From Candidatus Omnitrophota bacterium (GTDB lineage: Bacteria > Omnitrophota > Gorgyraeia > Gygaellales > Profunditerraquicolaceae), in contig JAQUON010000001.1 of NCBI GenBank assembly GCA_028717045.1, forward strand, positions 1 to 29,416: a stretch of 29,416 bases of DNA. The letters are read 5' to 3'. The translations under genes were made by a program, and so were the position numbers. The notes beneath the pieces were generated by a model that ran no database searches, was not told the origin of the DNA, and worked only from the letters and a program-made list of their open reading frames with translations. Shown in pieces: positions 1-7,002 of this stretch (positions within the stretch are counted from its first letter, which is position 1; every line of letters starts with the position of its first letter).

Positions 1-186
1 GCACATCCAATCGCACCATTTTCTGCCGTTGCGTAAGCCGATAAGGAGCGCAAGCACCATACAGACAGGAATCAAAAGGCCGATAAGAGGAAAAAACCAA
101 CCGCCGATAATGATGCCTATAAAAACAACAGCCATGCTTAGCTGTTTGAGTCTTCTGCTGTCTTCTTTTGTTTGGAATCCTGGCAT
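1..186 (-). CDS. Partial membrane protein with a WCxxxC motif, possible membrane Fe-S protein (3' end outside window)
   Basis: The frame opens at ATG 186, nine bases after the reductase stop at 196-198, and runs 62 codons to the window edge without a stop. The visible part has a short charged N-terminus (about 17 residues), two hydrophobic stretches (about residues 18-50) and then GRKWCDWMC at the edge. A WCxxxC motif directly after a membrane segment is typical of membrane-anchored polyferredoxin-like proteins, where WCxxxCPRG follows a helix, but the rest of the protein is outside the window. It appears to be the last visible gene of the redox operon, so an electron-transfer role is plausible. 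Frame and start are fairly certain; the family assignment is tentative. Confidence 0.6.
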   Translation of the reverse strand, partial: MPGFQTKEDSRRLKQLSMAVVFIGIIIGGWFFPLIGLLIPVCMVLALLIGLRNGRKWCDWMC

Positions 187-195
187 AAGAAAAAC

Positions 196-1110
196 CTAAG
201 GGGCGGACTGAGCCAAATACCTAAATGCGGACAGGCAGGCTTTTGCGCCTTCTCCCGCGGCAATAATAATCTGTTTCTCGGGCACGTCTGTCACGTCTCC
301 GGCTGCAAAAACGCCCGGGATGTTCGTTTCATTTCGGCAATTTACCTTGATTTCACCCAATTCATTTTTGGCAATCCCCGATGCAAAATCTGAATTTGGG
401 ATAAGCCCTATCTCAACAAAAACTCCGGTAACTGCTAATGTTTCTTCTTTATCCGGCCCCTGCACCTTAAGCGCGGTAACCATCTTGTCGCCGAGCACTG
501 CCGTTACTTTGCTGTTATTGCATACGCTCACCCTGTTGCTTGATTCTACTTTTTGCCGCATCACCGTATCGCCGCCTAGGTGTGCTGCATTATTCACCAC
601 GTAGATATGCGCGGCAATACGCAAAAGCTGCAGTGTTGCATCAAGGGCAGAGTTGCCCCCTCCTATCACTGCCACCTGTCTTCCGGCAAAGAGGGGCCCG
701 TCACAGGTAGCACAATAGGTAAGGCCTTTATTTTTAAATTCTTTTTCGCCAGGGACTGCTAGCTCCTTAGACCGTTTGCCCGAAGCAATAATTACTGTTC
801 TAGCCCGATATTGGCTCTTGGTTGTTTTAACAAGGATGGCGCGGCCTGTCTTGTCCAGCCCGAGCGTCTCTTCGTTTTCGCGTAACTGAACATTATAGGT
901 ATGCATATGTTCTTCAAAACGTGCCACAAGGTCAGGGCCGGAGATAAACTGATACCCCGTGTAATTCTCAACGTCTCCGCTCCAGGCTGCCTGGCCCCCA
1001 ATATCCTTTGAGATTACCAGGGTTGACATTTTCTTACGGGCTGCGTAGACGCTGGCAGTAATGCCGGCAGGGCCTGCTCCAATAATAAGGATATCGTAGA
1101 CCTCTTCCAT
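196..1110 (-). CDS. AhpF/TrxB-like FAD-dependent disulfide reductase
   Basis: A 304-residue two-domain flavoprotein. The FAD motif GAGPAG is at residues 11-16, the redox-active CATC at 133-136, the pyridine-nucleotide motif GGGNSA at 150-155, and the FAD-binding AAGDVT near the C-terminus. Phrases such as TYCATCDGPLF and KQIIIAAGEGAKA match thioredoxin reductase and, more closely, the C-terminal part of AhpF. The NADPH-selecting HRRxxxR motif of classical TrxB is absent; the equivalent region reads NNAAHLGGD (173-181), which suggests NADH or another donor. There are no AhpF N-terminal thioredoxin domains. It lies downstream of rubredoxin, flavodiiron protein and a ferritin-like gene, so it may reduce a thioredoxin-like partner or feed electrons to that system. 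The reductase family is sure; the partner is inferred. Confidence 0.9.
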   Translation of the reverse strand: MEEVYDILIIGAGPAGITASVYAARKKMSTLVISKDIGGQAAWSGDVENYTGYQFISGPDLVARFEEHMHTYNVQLRENEETLGLDKTGRAILVKTTKSQYRARTVIIASGKRSKELAVPGEKEFKNKGLTYCATCDGPLFAGRQVAVIGGGNSALDATLQLLRIAAHIYVVNNAAHLGGDTVMRQKVESSNRVSVCNNSKVTAVLGDKMVTALKVQGPDKEETLAVTGVFVEIGLIPNSDFASGIAKNELGEIKVNCRNETNIPGVFAAGDVTDVPEKQIIIAAGEGAKACLSAFRYLAQSAP

Positions 1111-1186
1111 AAAAACAGGTCCTCTTACGTGTACCTAGGAGGCGCCTTTATGCGAAGCCTCTTTTAGGCACAAGACGAGAGAGAAA

Positions 1187-1366
1187 TTAGTATTTCGTTA
1201 GCTCTGATATCTTCTTTTCAAGTAAATTTCTATGCTTATGTTCCTCGTTTATTAAGAAAAGGAAAATGTCGTTGAGTTGAGGGTGCTCACGGTTAAACTG
1301 TTCATAGAGTGCGATTGCCTTGTTTTCTTCACCCAACGCAAGTTTCAGTGCCTCAACGGGACCCAT
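1187..1366 (-). CDS. Half-size ferritin-like/rubrerythrin-like protein (59 aa)
   Basis: A 59-residue, probably two-helix protein. Helix 1 carries EEN (13-15) and YE (21-22); helix 2 carries EEHKH (41-45), including an ExxH pair (E42, H45) like the second iron-ligand helix of rubrerythrins. This is one half of a four-helix di-iron bundle, so metal binding would need a dimer, as in encapsulated-ferritin folds. ATG 1366 is preferred over the GTG at 1369 because AAGGAGG lies five bases before the ATG. The start overlaps the 3' end of the flavodiiron gene by 14 bases, implying coupled translation. Likely role: iron or peroxide handling beside the flavodiiron protein. The ferritin-like assignment rests on the motif pattern only. 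Confidence 0.75.
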   Translation of the reverse strand: MGPVEALKLALGEENKAIALYEQFNREHPQLNDIFLFLINEEHKHRNLLEKKISELTKY

Positions 1367-2564
1367 CACTGCCTCCTTTTTTTACCGCCTGCGCAAAGGC
1401 TGTGCCGAATTCATAACAACGCGTGAGTTCATTCTCGTCAGGCATATATTTTACAGAAAGGGGTGGCTGGGTAACGGCAATACCTGACTCTAAAAGCACC
1501 TTTTCGATTTCCTGCGTTGCGCCCCCTCCCCACCCGTATGAACCAAACGCAGAAGCAATCCTGTTTTTCGCCTTTAGGCCTTTTAAGAACTCAAGGAACC
1601 CGGCCATACCGGGGAGCATATCATTATCGTGCGTTGAAGAGCCGAACAGAAAACCTTTTGTATCGAGCATTTCGGAAATTATTTCTGTGCGGTCGGAAAG
1701 GTTGACGTCAAAAAGTGTAACCCCCACTCCCGCATCAATGATCCCTTCGGCCATCCTGCGCGCCATTTTTTCCGTAGCACCCCACATTGTCTCATATACA
1801 ACCGCAACCTTTTCCTTCGTGGTGTTCCCGGCCCACTGCACATAGGCATCAATAATTTTAAAGGGATCTTTTCTCCAGATAATCCCGTGGCTAGGCGCAA
1901 TCATATCAATGGGAATATTAAGTTTTTTGACTTCTTCGATCTTTCGTGCAATAACCGAACCCAGGGGCCAAAGAATATTCGCATAATATTTTGTGGCCTC
2001 TTCCATGAGGATACTGTTGTCTACCTCATCGTCAAAACGCTCGCTTGTCGCATAGTGCTGGCCGAAGGCATCGTTAGGCAAAAGCAGCTTCTCCTGCGGG
2101 CAATAGGTAAACATACTGTCAGGCCAGTGGATCATCGGCGCTTCAATAAAGGAAAGGCTGCGCCTGCCAAGCGACAAGGTATCGCCGGTCTTTACCGTCT
2201 TAAATTCCCATTTGCCGTAATAATTCTTGTACAAGCCATCCCTGCATTTCTCTGTCCCGAATACCTTCGCACCCGGACAGCGGCGCATCAGAGCCGGCAA
2301 AGCGCCGGAATGGTCTGTCTCTACGTGGTTGGCGATAATGTAATCGATCTTTTCCGCAGGGACTATATGCGCAATTTTTTCAAGCATCTCGTCGGCAAAA
2401 GGGCCATATACCGTATCCACCAAAGTAATCTTGTCGTCAATGATAAGGTAGGCATTATAGGTAGTGCCTCTTTTTGTCGTATAGGTATGCCCGTGGAACG
2501 TGCGGACGTTCCAGTCCACTACGCCCACCCAATATATCCCTTTTTTGATTTCGTATGGCTTCAT
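1353..2564 (-). CDS. fprA: Flavodiiron protein (FprA-type oxygen/NO reductase)
   Basis: A 403-residue flavodiiron protein, which reduces O2 to water and/or NO to N2O in the anaerobe cytoplasm. The N-terminal beta-lactamase-like domain carries all expected di-iron ligands: H80, E82, D84, H85 (NHVETDH), H146, D165 and H226. The C-terminal flavodoxin domain begins near residue 252 (VAVVYETMWGATEKMA), the FMN loop. Length matches class A enzymes (about 400 aa). The frame is open upstream, but ATG 2564 is chosen because AAGGAAGG precedes it and because the rubredoxin gene ends only two bases upstream. Rubredoxin is the usual electron donor, so the pair forms a complete terminal module. Confidence 0.96.
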   Translation of the reverse strand: MKPYEIKKGIYWVGVVDWNVRTFHGHTYTTKRGTTYNAYLIIDDKITLVDTVYGPFADEMLEKIAHIVPAEKIDYIIANHVETDHSGALPALMRRCPGAKVFGTEKCRDGLYKNYYGKWEFKTVKTGDTLSLGRRSLSFIEAPMIHWPDSMFTYCPQEKLLLPNDAFGQHYATSERFDDEVDNSILMEEATKYYANILWPLGSVIARKIEEVKKLNIPIDMIAPSHGIIWRKDPFKIIDAYVQWAGNTTKEKVAVVYETMWGATEKMARRMAEGIIDAGVGVTLFDVNLSDRTEIISEMLDTKGFLFGSSTHDNDMLPGMAGFLEFLKGLKAKNRIASAFGSYGWGGGATQEIEKVLLESGIAVTQPPLSVKYMPDENELTRCYEFGTAFAQAVKKGGSDGSR

Positions 2565-2566
2565 AG

Positions 2567-2728
2567 TTATCCTTCCTTTACAAATTGGCTTTTGTCCGCG
2601 CCGCACACCGGGCAGACCCAATCGTCGGGTAGTTTTTCAAACGGGGTTCCCGCAGGAACTCCTGAATCCGGGTCGCCTAATGCAGGGTCATATACATAAT
2701 TACACACCTCACAGCGATATTTATCCAT
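2567..2728 (-). CDS. Rubredoxin
   Basis: A 53-residue rubredoxin with the iron ligands in two pairs: CEVC (C6, C9) and CPVC (C39, C42), with the conserved NYVYDP and LPDDWVCPVC context. Length is typical (about 52-54 aa). ATG 2728 follows a strong GGAGG. The stop lies two bases before the fprA start, so both are surely on one transcript. Rubredoxin is a cytoplasmic one-electron carrier and the known donor to flavodiiron proteins and rubrerythrins. It is easily hidden by the upstream-open frame of fprA. Confidence 0.97.
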   Translation of the reverse strand: MDKYRCEVCNYVYDPALGDPDSGVPAGTPFEKLPDDWVCPVCGADKSQFVKEG

Positions 2729-2743
2729 ACCCCCCTCCTTATG

Positions 2744-3499
2744 TTAACGGGCACCTACGCGTGCCTTTAGAAACTGGCGGAACTCTTCGGGATATTCGAT
2801 TTTTGCCGTCCCCGCAGAACACTTTTCTATTGCCTCAACCATGGCCGGTATCCTTTCGTAGGGGATACTCAGCAACAATTTATCTTTTTCGACATTACAG
2901 AGTTTGCGTGCGGTATAATCGTAAAACGAAAGGTTTGTTTCTTTCTCCGTCAGGGGATACATAACTGCCATTCTACAGGTAGGGCCTCCTATTTTTATCT
3001 TCGGCATCTTCCCGTCAAGAAAGACACAAAGCGTAAGCAGACGGCATGCCTCTTCGGCGTTACAGACAAAAAGCACCAGTTCCGGCTGCTCCCGGGCTTT
3101 CTCTAAAGGAGCGAGCAAAAAAGAAATGCCGGAATTATCCTGCACTTCTCCTATCTGCGCCATAAGCGTATCAAGCGCCGCATAAGAACAAAAAAGTTTT
3201 TCTCCCTCCACTACAAATTTCTTCACCATGCCGGCAATTTTAGGGTCGTCCATTTTGTGAAACCCCAGATGCCAGCTGGCGCCAAAACAACTATTATTTG
3301 CTTTATTTACGACTATGGTCTTTCCCTTGGAGGCATCGAGAAATGCCCTGCATATGCGGACTTTTTCCCCCGGAGGCTGCATACACTGTGCTGACGGGAT
3401 ACGGCTTACCGACACAGGGCTTAATTCAAGCTGTAAGCTCTTTACTAAAGTTGTTCCGTAGTCAAGCCATTCCTTTGCCAACACGTCCCCCATGTGCAT
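2744..3499 (-). CDS. DUF169 family protein
   Basis: A 251-residue protein that looks like DUF169: an N-terminal LQLELSPVSVSRI segment, cysteines at about residues 39 and 50 (QCMQPP, RICRAF), and NKANNSCFGASWHLGF, followed by GGPTCRMAVMYPL near the end. No signal peptide or membrane segment is visible. The molecular function of DUF169 is not established to my knowledge; the several conserved-looking cysteines suggest metal or redox cofactor binding. It sits between nicotinamidase (12-base gap) and rubredoxin (15-base gap) in the redox operon. ATG 3499 is used although no clear Shine-Dalgarno is seen; the ATG at 3493 is an alternative. Confidence 0.8.
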   Translation of the reverse strand: MHMGDVLAKEWLDYGTTLVKSLQLELSPVSVSRIPSAQCMQPPGEKVRICRAFLDASKGKTIVVNKANNSCFGASWHLGFHKMDDPKIAGMVKKFVVEGEKLFCSYAALDTLMAQIGEVQDNSGISFLLAPLEKAREQPELVLFVCNAEEACRLLTLCVFLDGKMPKIKIGGPTCRMAVMYPLTEKETNLSFYDYTARKLCNVEKDKLLLSIPYERIPAMVEAIEKCSAGTAKIEYPEEFRQFLKARVGAR

Positions 3500-3511
3500 A
3501 GAATGTAGTAT

Positions 3512-4120
3512 TTATCGGCGGATCCGGCTAAATTGTGTTGCGACTTTTTTAAAGTCGGTTTTTGTTGCACCGTGCGCTATCATTGTGTGTATTGCCTGCC
3601 GGGAATCCGTGGGTTTTATATTGACTCCCCGTATCGCATCCTCAAGCAACCTAACCCTAAAGCCGTACTTTAATGCATCCAGCACGGAATATTTAACGCA
3701 ATACTCTGTTGCCAGGCCTGCCACATATAACTCATTGATATGTGAGTTCTTCAGGAGACTGATAAAATCGAGACCGCTTGAGTCCTTTGCCTGAAATACC
3801 GAATAATTGTCTTCGTCGGGGCTTGCCCCTTTTGATAGAATGATTGTTGCTTCCGGTAATCTCAAACCTTTATAAAAACGCGCACCAAAGGTGCCCTGCA
3901 CGCAATGAACGGGCCAGGCTCCCCCGAAGCGTTTAAAATGAACCGTCTTTTGCGGATGCCAGTCCCGTGACGCAAAAATAGGTAAACCGTGTTTGGAAAA
4001 AATACGGATATACTTGTTCAACAGGGGGACTGTTTTTTCTCCTTCAGGGACTGCCAAAGAACCCCCTCGGCAGAAATCGTTCTGCAGGTCAACTATCAAT
4101 AAGGCTCTCTGTAATTTCAT
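3512..4120 (-). CDS. pncA: Nicotinamidase / isochorismatase-like cysteine hydrolase
   Basis: A 202-residue cysteine hydrolase. The catalytic triad is D11 (IVDLQNDF), K97 (ILSKG) and C141 (GLATEYCV). The metal site SRDWHPxxxxHF supplies D53, H55 and H61, a feature of true nicotinamidases rather than generic isochorismatases. It would convert nicotinamide to nicotinate for NAD salvage. It is the first gene after the promoter at 4136-4164, with AAGGA eight bases before ATG 4120, and is followed by DUF169 and the rubredoxin-flavodiiron genes. NAD salvage at the head of an oxygen-defence operon is an uncommon but sensible pairing. Confidence 0.92.
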   Translation of the reverse strand: MKLQRALLIVDLQNDFCRGGSLAVPEGEKTVPLLNKYIRIFSKHGLPIFASRDWHPQKTVHFKRFGGAWPVHCVQGTFGARFYKGLRLPEATIILSKGASPDEDNYSVFQAKDSSGLDFISLLKNSHINELYVAGLATEYCVKYSVLDALKYGFRVRLLEDAIRGVNIKPTDSRQAIHTMIAHGATKTDFKKVATQFSRIRR

Positions 4121-4135
4121 ACCAAAATCCTTATT

Positions 4136-4164
4136 ATTATATCACGCATACAAGCCCCTATCCA
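4136..4164 (-). promoter_or_regulatory. Sigma70-like promoter of the nicotinamidase-flavodiiron operon
   Basis: On the minus strand TGGATA (4159-4164, four of six -35 matches) is separated by 17 bases from a perfect TATAAT (4136-4141), about 15 bases before ATG 4120. It would drive the run nicotinamidase, DUF169, rubredoxin, fprA and onward. Confidence 0.65.
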
Positions 4165-4209
4165 GCCTCAATTATTCCCTTTGGATACGCCGCAATACAA
4201 AAGGTTTCA

Positions 4210-5004
4210 TTATTGTTTCTGGTTGAGGCGCAGAAAGGTTGCTATTTTATCCTGCAGCGGCGCAGGGATATCCCGGCATTCAAGCACGCGGGTAAGCCGG
4301 ATAGCGCTAAGGTAGTGGCCCAAAAAGGTATTACAGCTCTTACAATCCTTAATATGCTTCTTGAAGGCTAGTCCCTTTTTCGGCGGCAAAGAATGCTGGG
4401 CGTACTCATAGAGAAAACCGATTACACCCCGGCAACCCTTCTCCTTTTGAGGCTGTGTTTCCTTTATAAAACGGCTCTTCACGTAATCGGATAATATGTT
4501 TTTAAGCATGAGCCTGCCCCGGTGCAGGCGTGTCTTGACTGCGTTTAGTCTTAATTTTAAGATTTTGGCGATGTCTTTTAATGCCAAATCATCTGTGCTG
4601 TCAAGGACAAGCGGTATTTTATACACAAGGGGCATATTCTTAAGGGCCGTATCGACCTTATTTTTCAGTTCCTGTTGAAGTAATTGCGCATCGGGCAGCT
4701 TCGGCCAATTAATATAGATATCCTGTGTGGCCACCTGTGCCTTAAAGGAATCGGATACCCGCTTCTGGCGGCGCTTTTTTCTAAGGTACATAAGCGCTTC
4801 ATTGTAGGCAATTTTGTAAATCCATGTCGAAAGCTTTGATGTTCCCTTAAAGCGGTTAAGGTGCGTGACTATCTTTACGAATGTATTTTGCAGGATATCT
4901 TCGGCATCTTTCTCATTCCTGGCAATGCTTAAGGCAAGCCTGAAGACCTTTCCCTTATATTCCTGAAAAATAGACTCAAGAGAAGGGGTGTGAGTGTTGT
5001 TCAT
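4210..5004 (-). CDS. ECF sigma factor fused to a C-terminal zinc-binding (zf-HC2-like) domain
   Basis: A 264-residue protein. Region sigma-2 spans about residues 11-79 (DAEDILQNTF at 34-43; STWIYKIAYN), region sigma-4 about 112-165, with a helix-turn-helix ending AVKTRLHRGR. Typical ECF sigma factors stop near 180; here about 85 more residues follow, with H217, C221 and C224 (H-x3-C-x2-C) as in zinc-containing anti-sigma domains. The protein may therefore carry its own redox- or ligand-responsive regulatory domain. There is no membrane segment, so control would be cytoplasmic. It is downstream of a ferritin-like gene (37-base gap) and upstream of the nicotinamidase-flavodiiron operon, an obvious candidate regulon. 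Sigma identity is firm; the sensor role is inferred. Confidence 0.92.
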   Translation of the reverse strand: MNNTHTPSLESIFQEYKGKVFRLALSIARNEKDAEDILQNTFVKIVTHLNRFKGTSKLSTWIYKIAYNEALMYLRKKRRQKRVSDSFKAQVATQDIYINWPKLPDAQLLQQELKNKVDTALKNMPLVYKIPLVLDSTDDLALKDIAKILKLRLNAVKTRLHRGRLMLKNILSDYVKSRFIKETQPQKEKGCRGVIGFLYEYAQHSLPPKKGLAFKKHIKDCKSCNTFLGHYLSAIRLTRVLECRDIPAPLQDKIATFLRLNQKQ

Positions 5005-5041
5005 GGGCCAAGCCTGACTGCAGGGAACCGTAACGTGATGC

Positions 5042-5542
5042 CTAAAGATTGCTCAGGATGTCTTCGAGGGCCTGTTTGTGTCTTTTTTCTTCTTCAATGA
5101 CAGACGCAATCGCCTCTTGCACATCCCTGCCTTTTAACTGGGTCTTGCAGGCATTATAAAACTTTATTGAATTATTTTCGATTGCAATCCCTATTTTGAG
5201 CGCTTTCAAAAAATTGTTCGCCAGCGCATCCAGCTCTTCCGGGCTCTGATAAAACTCAAATATTCCGTACTCAAGGCTGCCTAAAAGGTCTTCGTCTTCG
5301 GTGGTATCTTCTTTCTTCTGGCGTAGCGCGGAGAGTGAATTTTCAAATAAGGAAAGGTGCCTTTGTTCTTCTTTCAATAAAAAACGCAAGGAGCCCGCCG
5401 CAACCGAGTTGCTACCCTGCTTTGCGAGGAGTTTCCCGTAAAAAGCGATGCCGTCTTTCTCGATCTTACAGGCAATTTTATAGGCTTCGAAATCGTTGAA
5501 ATCGACAATCACCAATGCCCCGCCCCTCTCTTCTATGCGCAT
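5042..5542 (-). CDS. Ferritin-like (rubrerythrin-type) di-iron protein
   Basis: A 166-residue four-helix protein with two repeated half-sites: EKDGIAFY followed by EEQRHL, then IAIENNSIKFY followed by EEEKRH. The paired E and ExxH motifs are those of rubrerythrin-type di-iron bundles. It lacks the C-terminal rubredoxin domain of classical rubrerythrin. An acidic insert (about residues 78-85) separates the halves. Probable role: peroxide reduction or iron handling in the cytoplasm. ATG 5542 is supported by AAAGGAG seven bases upstream. It is followed by the ECF sigma gene on the same strand. Confidence 0.88.
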   Translation of the reverse strand: MRIEERGGALVIVDFNDFEAYKIACKIEKDGIAFYGKLLAKQGSNSVAAGSLRFLLKEEQRHLSLFENSLSALRQKKEDTTEDEDLLGSLEYGIFEFYQSPEELDALANNFLKALKIGIAIENNSIKFYNACKTQLKGRDVQEAIASVIEEEKRHKQALEDILSNL

Positions 5543-5628
5543 GGAGACGCTCCTTTCTAAGATTCAAAACTCATTTTTAAACCCTTCTAAATCCCTGCTG
5601 CGGCAGATTGTATATAGTTTAGTTTTCG

Positions 5629-5850
5629 TTACACCGCCACTACTTCCTTTACCTCAGGGATAGCTTCTTTAAGCATCCGCTCAATCCCCATTTTCAAAGT
5701 CATCTGGCTCATCGGGCAGCATCCGCAGCTTCCCTTGAGCCTGACTTTAACAACTCCCTGGGGAGTCACTTCAATCAATTCCACATTGCCGCCATCAGCC
5801 TCAAGGGCCGGCCTGATCTTTTCTAATACCGCCTCTACCTTTTCTTTCAT
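5629..5850 (-). CDS. NifU C-terminal domain protein (Fe-S cluster carrier)
   Basis: A 73-residue stand-alone NifU-like C-terminal domain. The motif GSCGCCPMSQMTLK contains the conserved CxxC (C42 and C45) that binds a transferable Fe-S cluster; an extra C44 lies between them. The N-terminus RPALEADGGNVELIEV is characteristic. GGAGG lies six bases before ATG 5850. It sits between the NADH dehydrogenase gene (36 bases) and the ferritin-like gene on the same strand and would deliver Fe-S clusters to redox enzymes. Confidence 0.93.
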   Translation of the reverse strand: MKEKVEAVLEKIRPALEADGGNVELIEVTPQGVVKVRLKGSCGCCPMSQMTLKMGIERMLKEAIPEVKEVVAV

Positions 5851-5886
5851 GATGCCCTCCTATTGTGCAATATGTACATAAGCCTT

Positions 5887-7002
5887 TCATATACGCAACG
5901 TACGCATGAGCCCCAATTTATTCCTCAGTGTCGGCAACCTGTATAGGCACATCAAATAATGCAATAACGTAGCCAATATACCCTTCACATATATACCCAT
6001 TACCATGCCGCAAGAACGGTTGTTTGCCATTGGTATGATATACCCCAGGTCAACGGGCTTGAATTCCTTTAGCGGTGCGTTACGCATACGCCTCAGCATG
6101 TTTTCTGCTGCGACCCGGCCCTGCAGTATCGAAAACTGAACTGCCATGCGCAGGGGGTTACCGCGATAAAAAAATGCCGAGGCATCTCCTGCAGCAAAGA
6201 TATCGCCTTGGACCCTCAAGTACGCATCCACTTTAAGCCTTCCCTGCCTGTTTTTTTCAAAAGGCAGCTGTTCTACAAATAAAGCGGTCTTGACTCCCGC
6301 CGTCCAAATAAACAACACTTCATCAAACACCTTTCCGTTTGAAATATGCAGCGTAGAGCCCGTGGCTTTCAAAACAGTACAGCCTAACAAGACTTCGATG
6401 CCAAGCCGTTTCAGATTCTTCTGGGTATCATTGCGCAAACCCTGCGGGAACATCCCCAATAAGGAAGGGGCGGATTCCACAATGACGATCTTCTTATGCT
6501 TGCCGGCTTGCCTGCAATAGGAAACCAGGTTTGTCGCTACTTCAATACCGGTATACCCCCCTCCGGAGATTACCACAGTGGTATATTTTTTATCTTTTAA
6601 GGCTGCTATGATTTTTTCCATATCAGCCGCTTCGTCAATCTTATACGCAGCAGCCTTGAATTCTTCGTTACCGTAAAAGTTGGTTTCTGAACCGCTGGCA
6701 ATAAGCAGGTAATCGTATGGCAGCTGCGTTGTGCCGGTTGAGACCGTTTTTGCCGCTATATCGATTGAAACAACTTCACCGCGCACAAAACAAAAGCCCT
6801 TGCGCGTCACAAGCGATTCTATATCTAACGTAAGGTATTGTGGCTTAAGGCCCCTTCCGATGAGGTCTGGCAATAAAGGCAAGAAATTAAACTCCTTTTT
6901 CCTGTCTACTAAAGTTACCATAACCTCTTTAGGATAACGGCTTAGCCTTTCTAAAGCCGTACAACCCGCAAAGCCGCCTCCGATTATCAAGACCCTCTTC
7001 AT
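5887..7002 (-). CDS. NDH-2-like FAD-dependent NADH:quinone oxidoreductase
   Basis: A 371-residue flavoprotein of the type II NADH dehydrogenase/sulfide-quinone reductase superfamily. It has an FAD Rossmann motif GGGFAG (residues 8-13), a second nucleotide motif GGGYTGIEVA, FIWTAGV and FAAGDASAF. Length is slightly short for NDH-2 (about 400-430), and the C-terminal membrane-binding segment is modest (YVKGILATLLHYLMCLY, with basic residues after it). There is no obvious pair of catalytic cysteines as in sulfide:quinone reductase. Its ATG overlaps the UbiA stop as ATGA, so it is translationally coupled to a quinone-biosynthesis gene, supporting quinone as acceptor. Confidence 0.88.
   Translation of the reverse strand: MKRVLIIGGGFAGCTALERLSRYPKEVMVTLVDRKKEFNFLPLLPDLIGRGLKPQYLTLDIESLVTRKGFCFVRGEVVSIDIAAKTVSTGTTQLPYDYLLIASGSETNFYGNEEFKAAAYKIDEAADMEKIIAALKDKKYTTVVISGGGYTGIEVATNLVSYCRQAGKHKKIVIVESAPSLLGMFPQGLRNDTQKNLKRLGIEVLLGCTVLKATGSTLHISNGKVFDEVLFIWTAGVKTALFVEQLPFEKNRQGRLKVDAYLRVQGDIFAAGDASAFFYRGNPLRMAVQFSILQGRVAAENMLRRMRNAPLKEFKPVDLGYIIPMANNRSCGMVMGIYVKGILATLLHYLMCLYRLPTLRNKLGLMRTLRI

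Noticed and set aside
1130..1175. Possible terminator hairpin (GAGGC/GCCTC) between the half-ferritin and reductase genes
   Set aside because: Only five base pairs with a long loop and no T tract; the genes are probably cotranscribed.
1887..2699. Long plus-strand open frame (270 codons) opposite fprA and rubredoxin
   Set aside because: It is antisense to two well-supported genes, lacks family features and has no ribosome-binding site.
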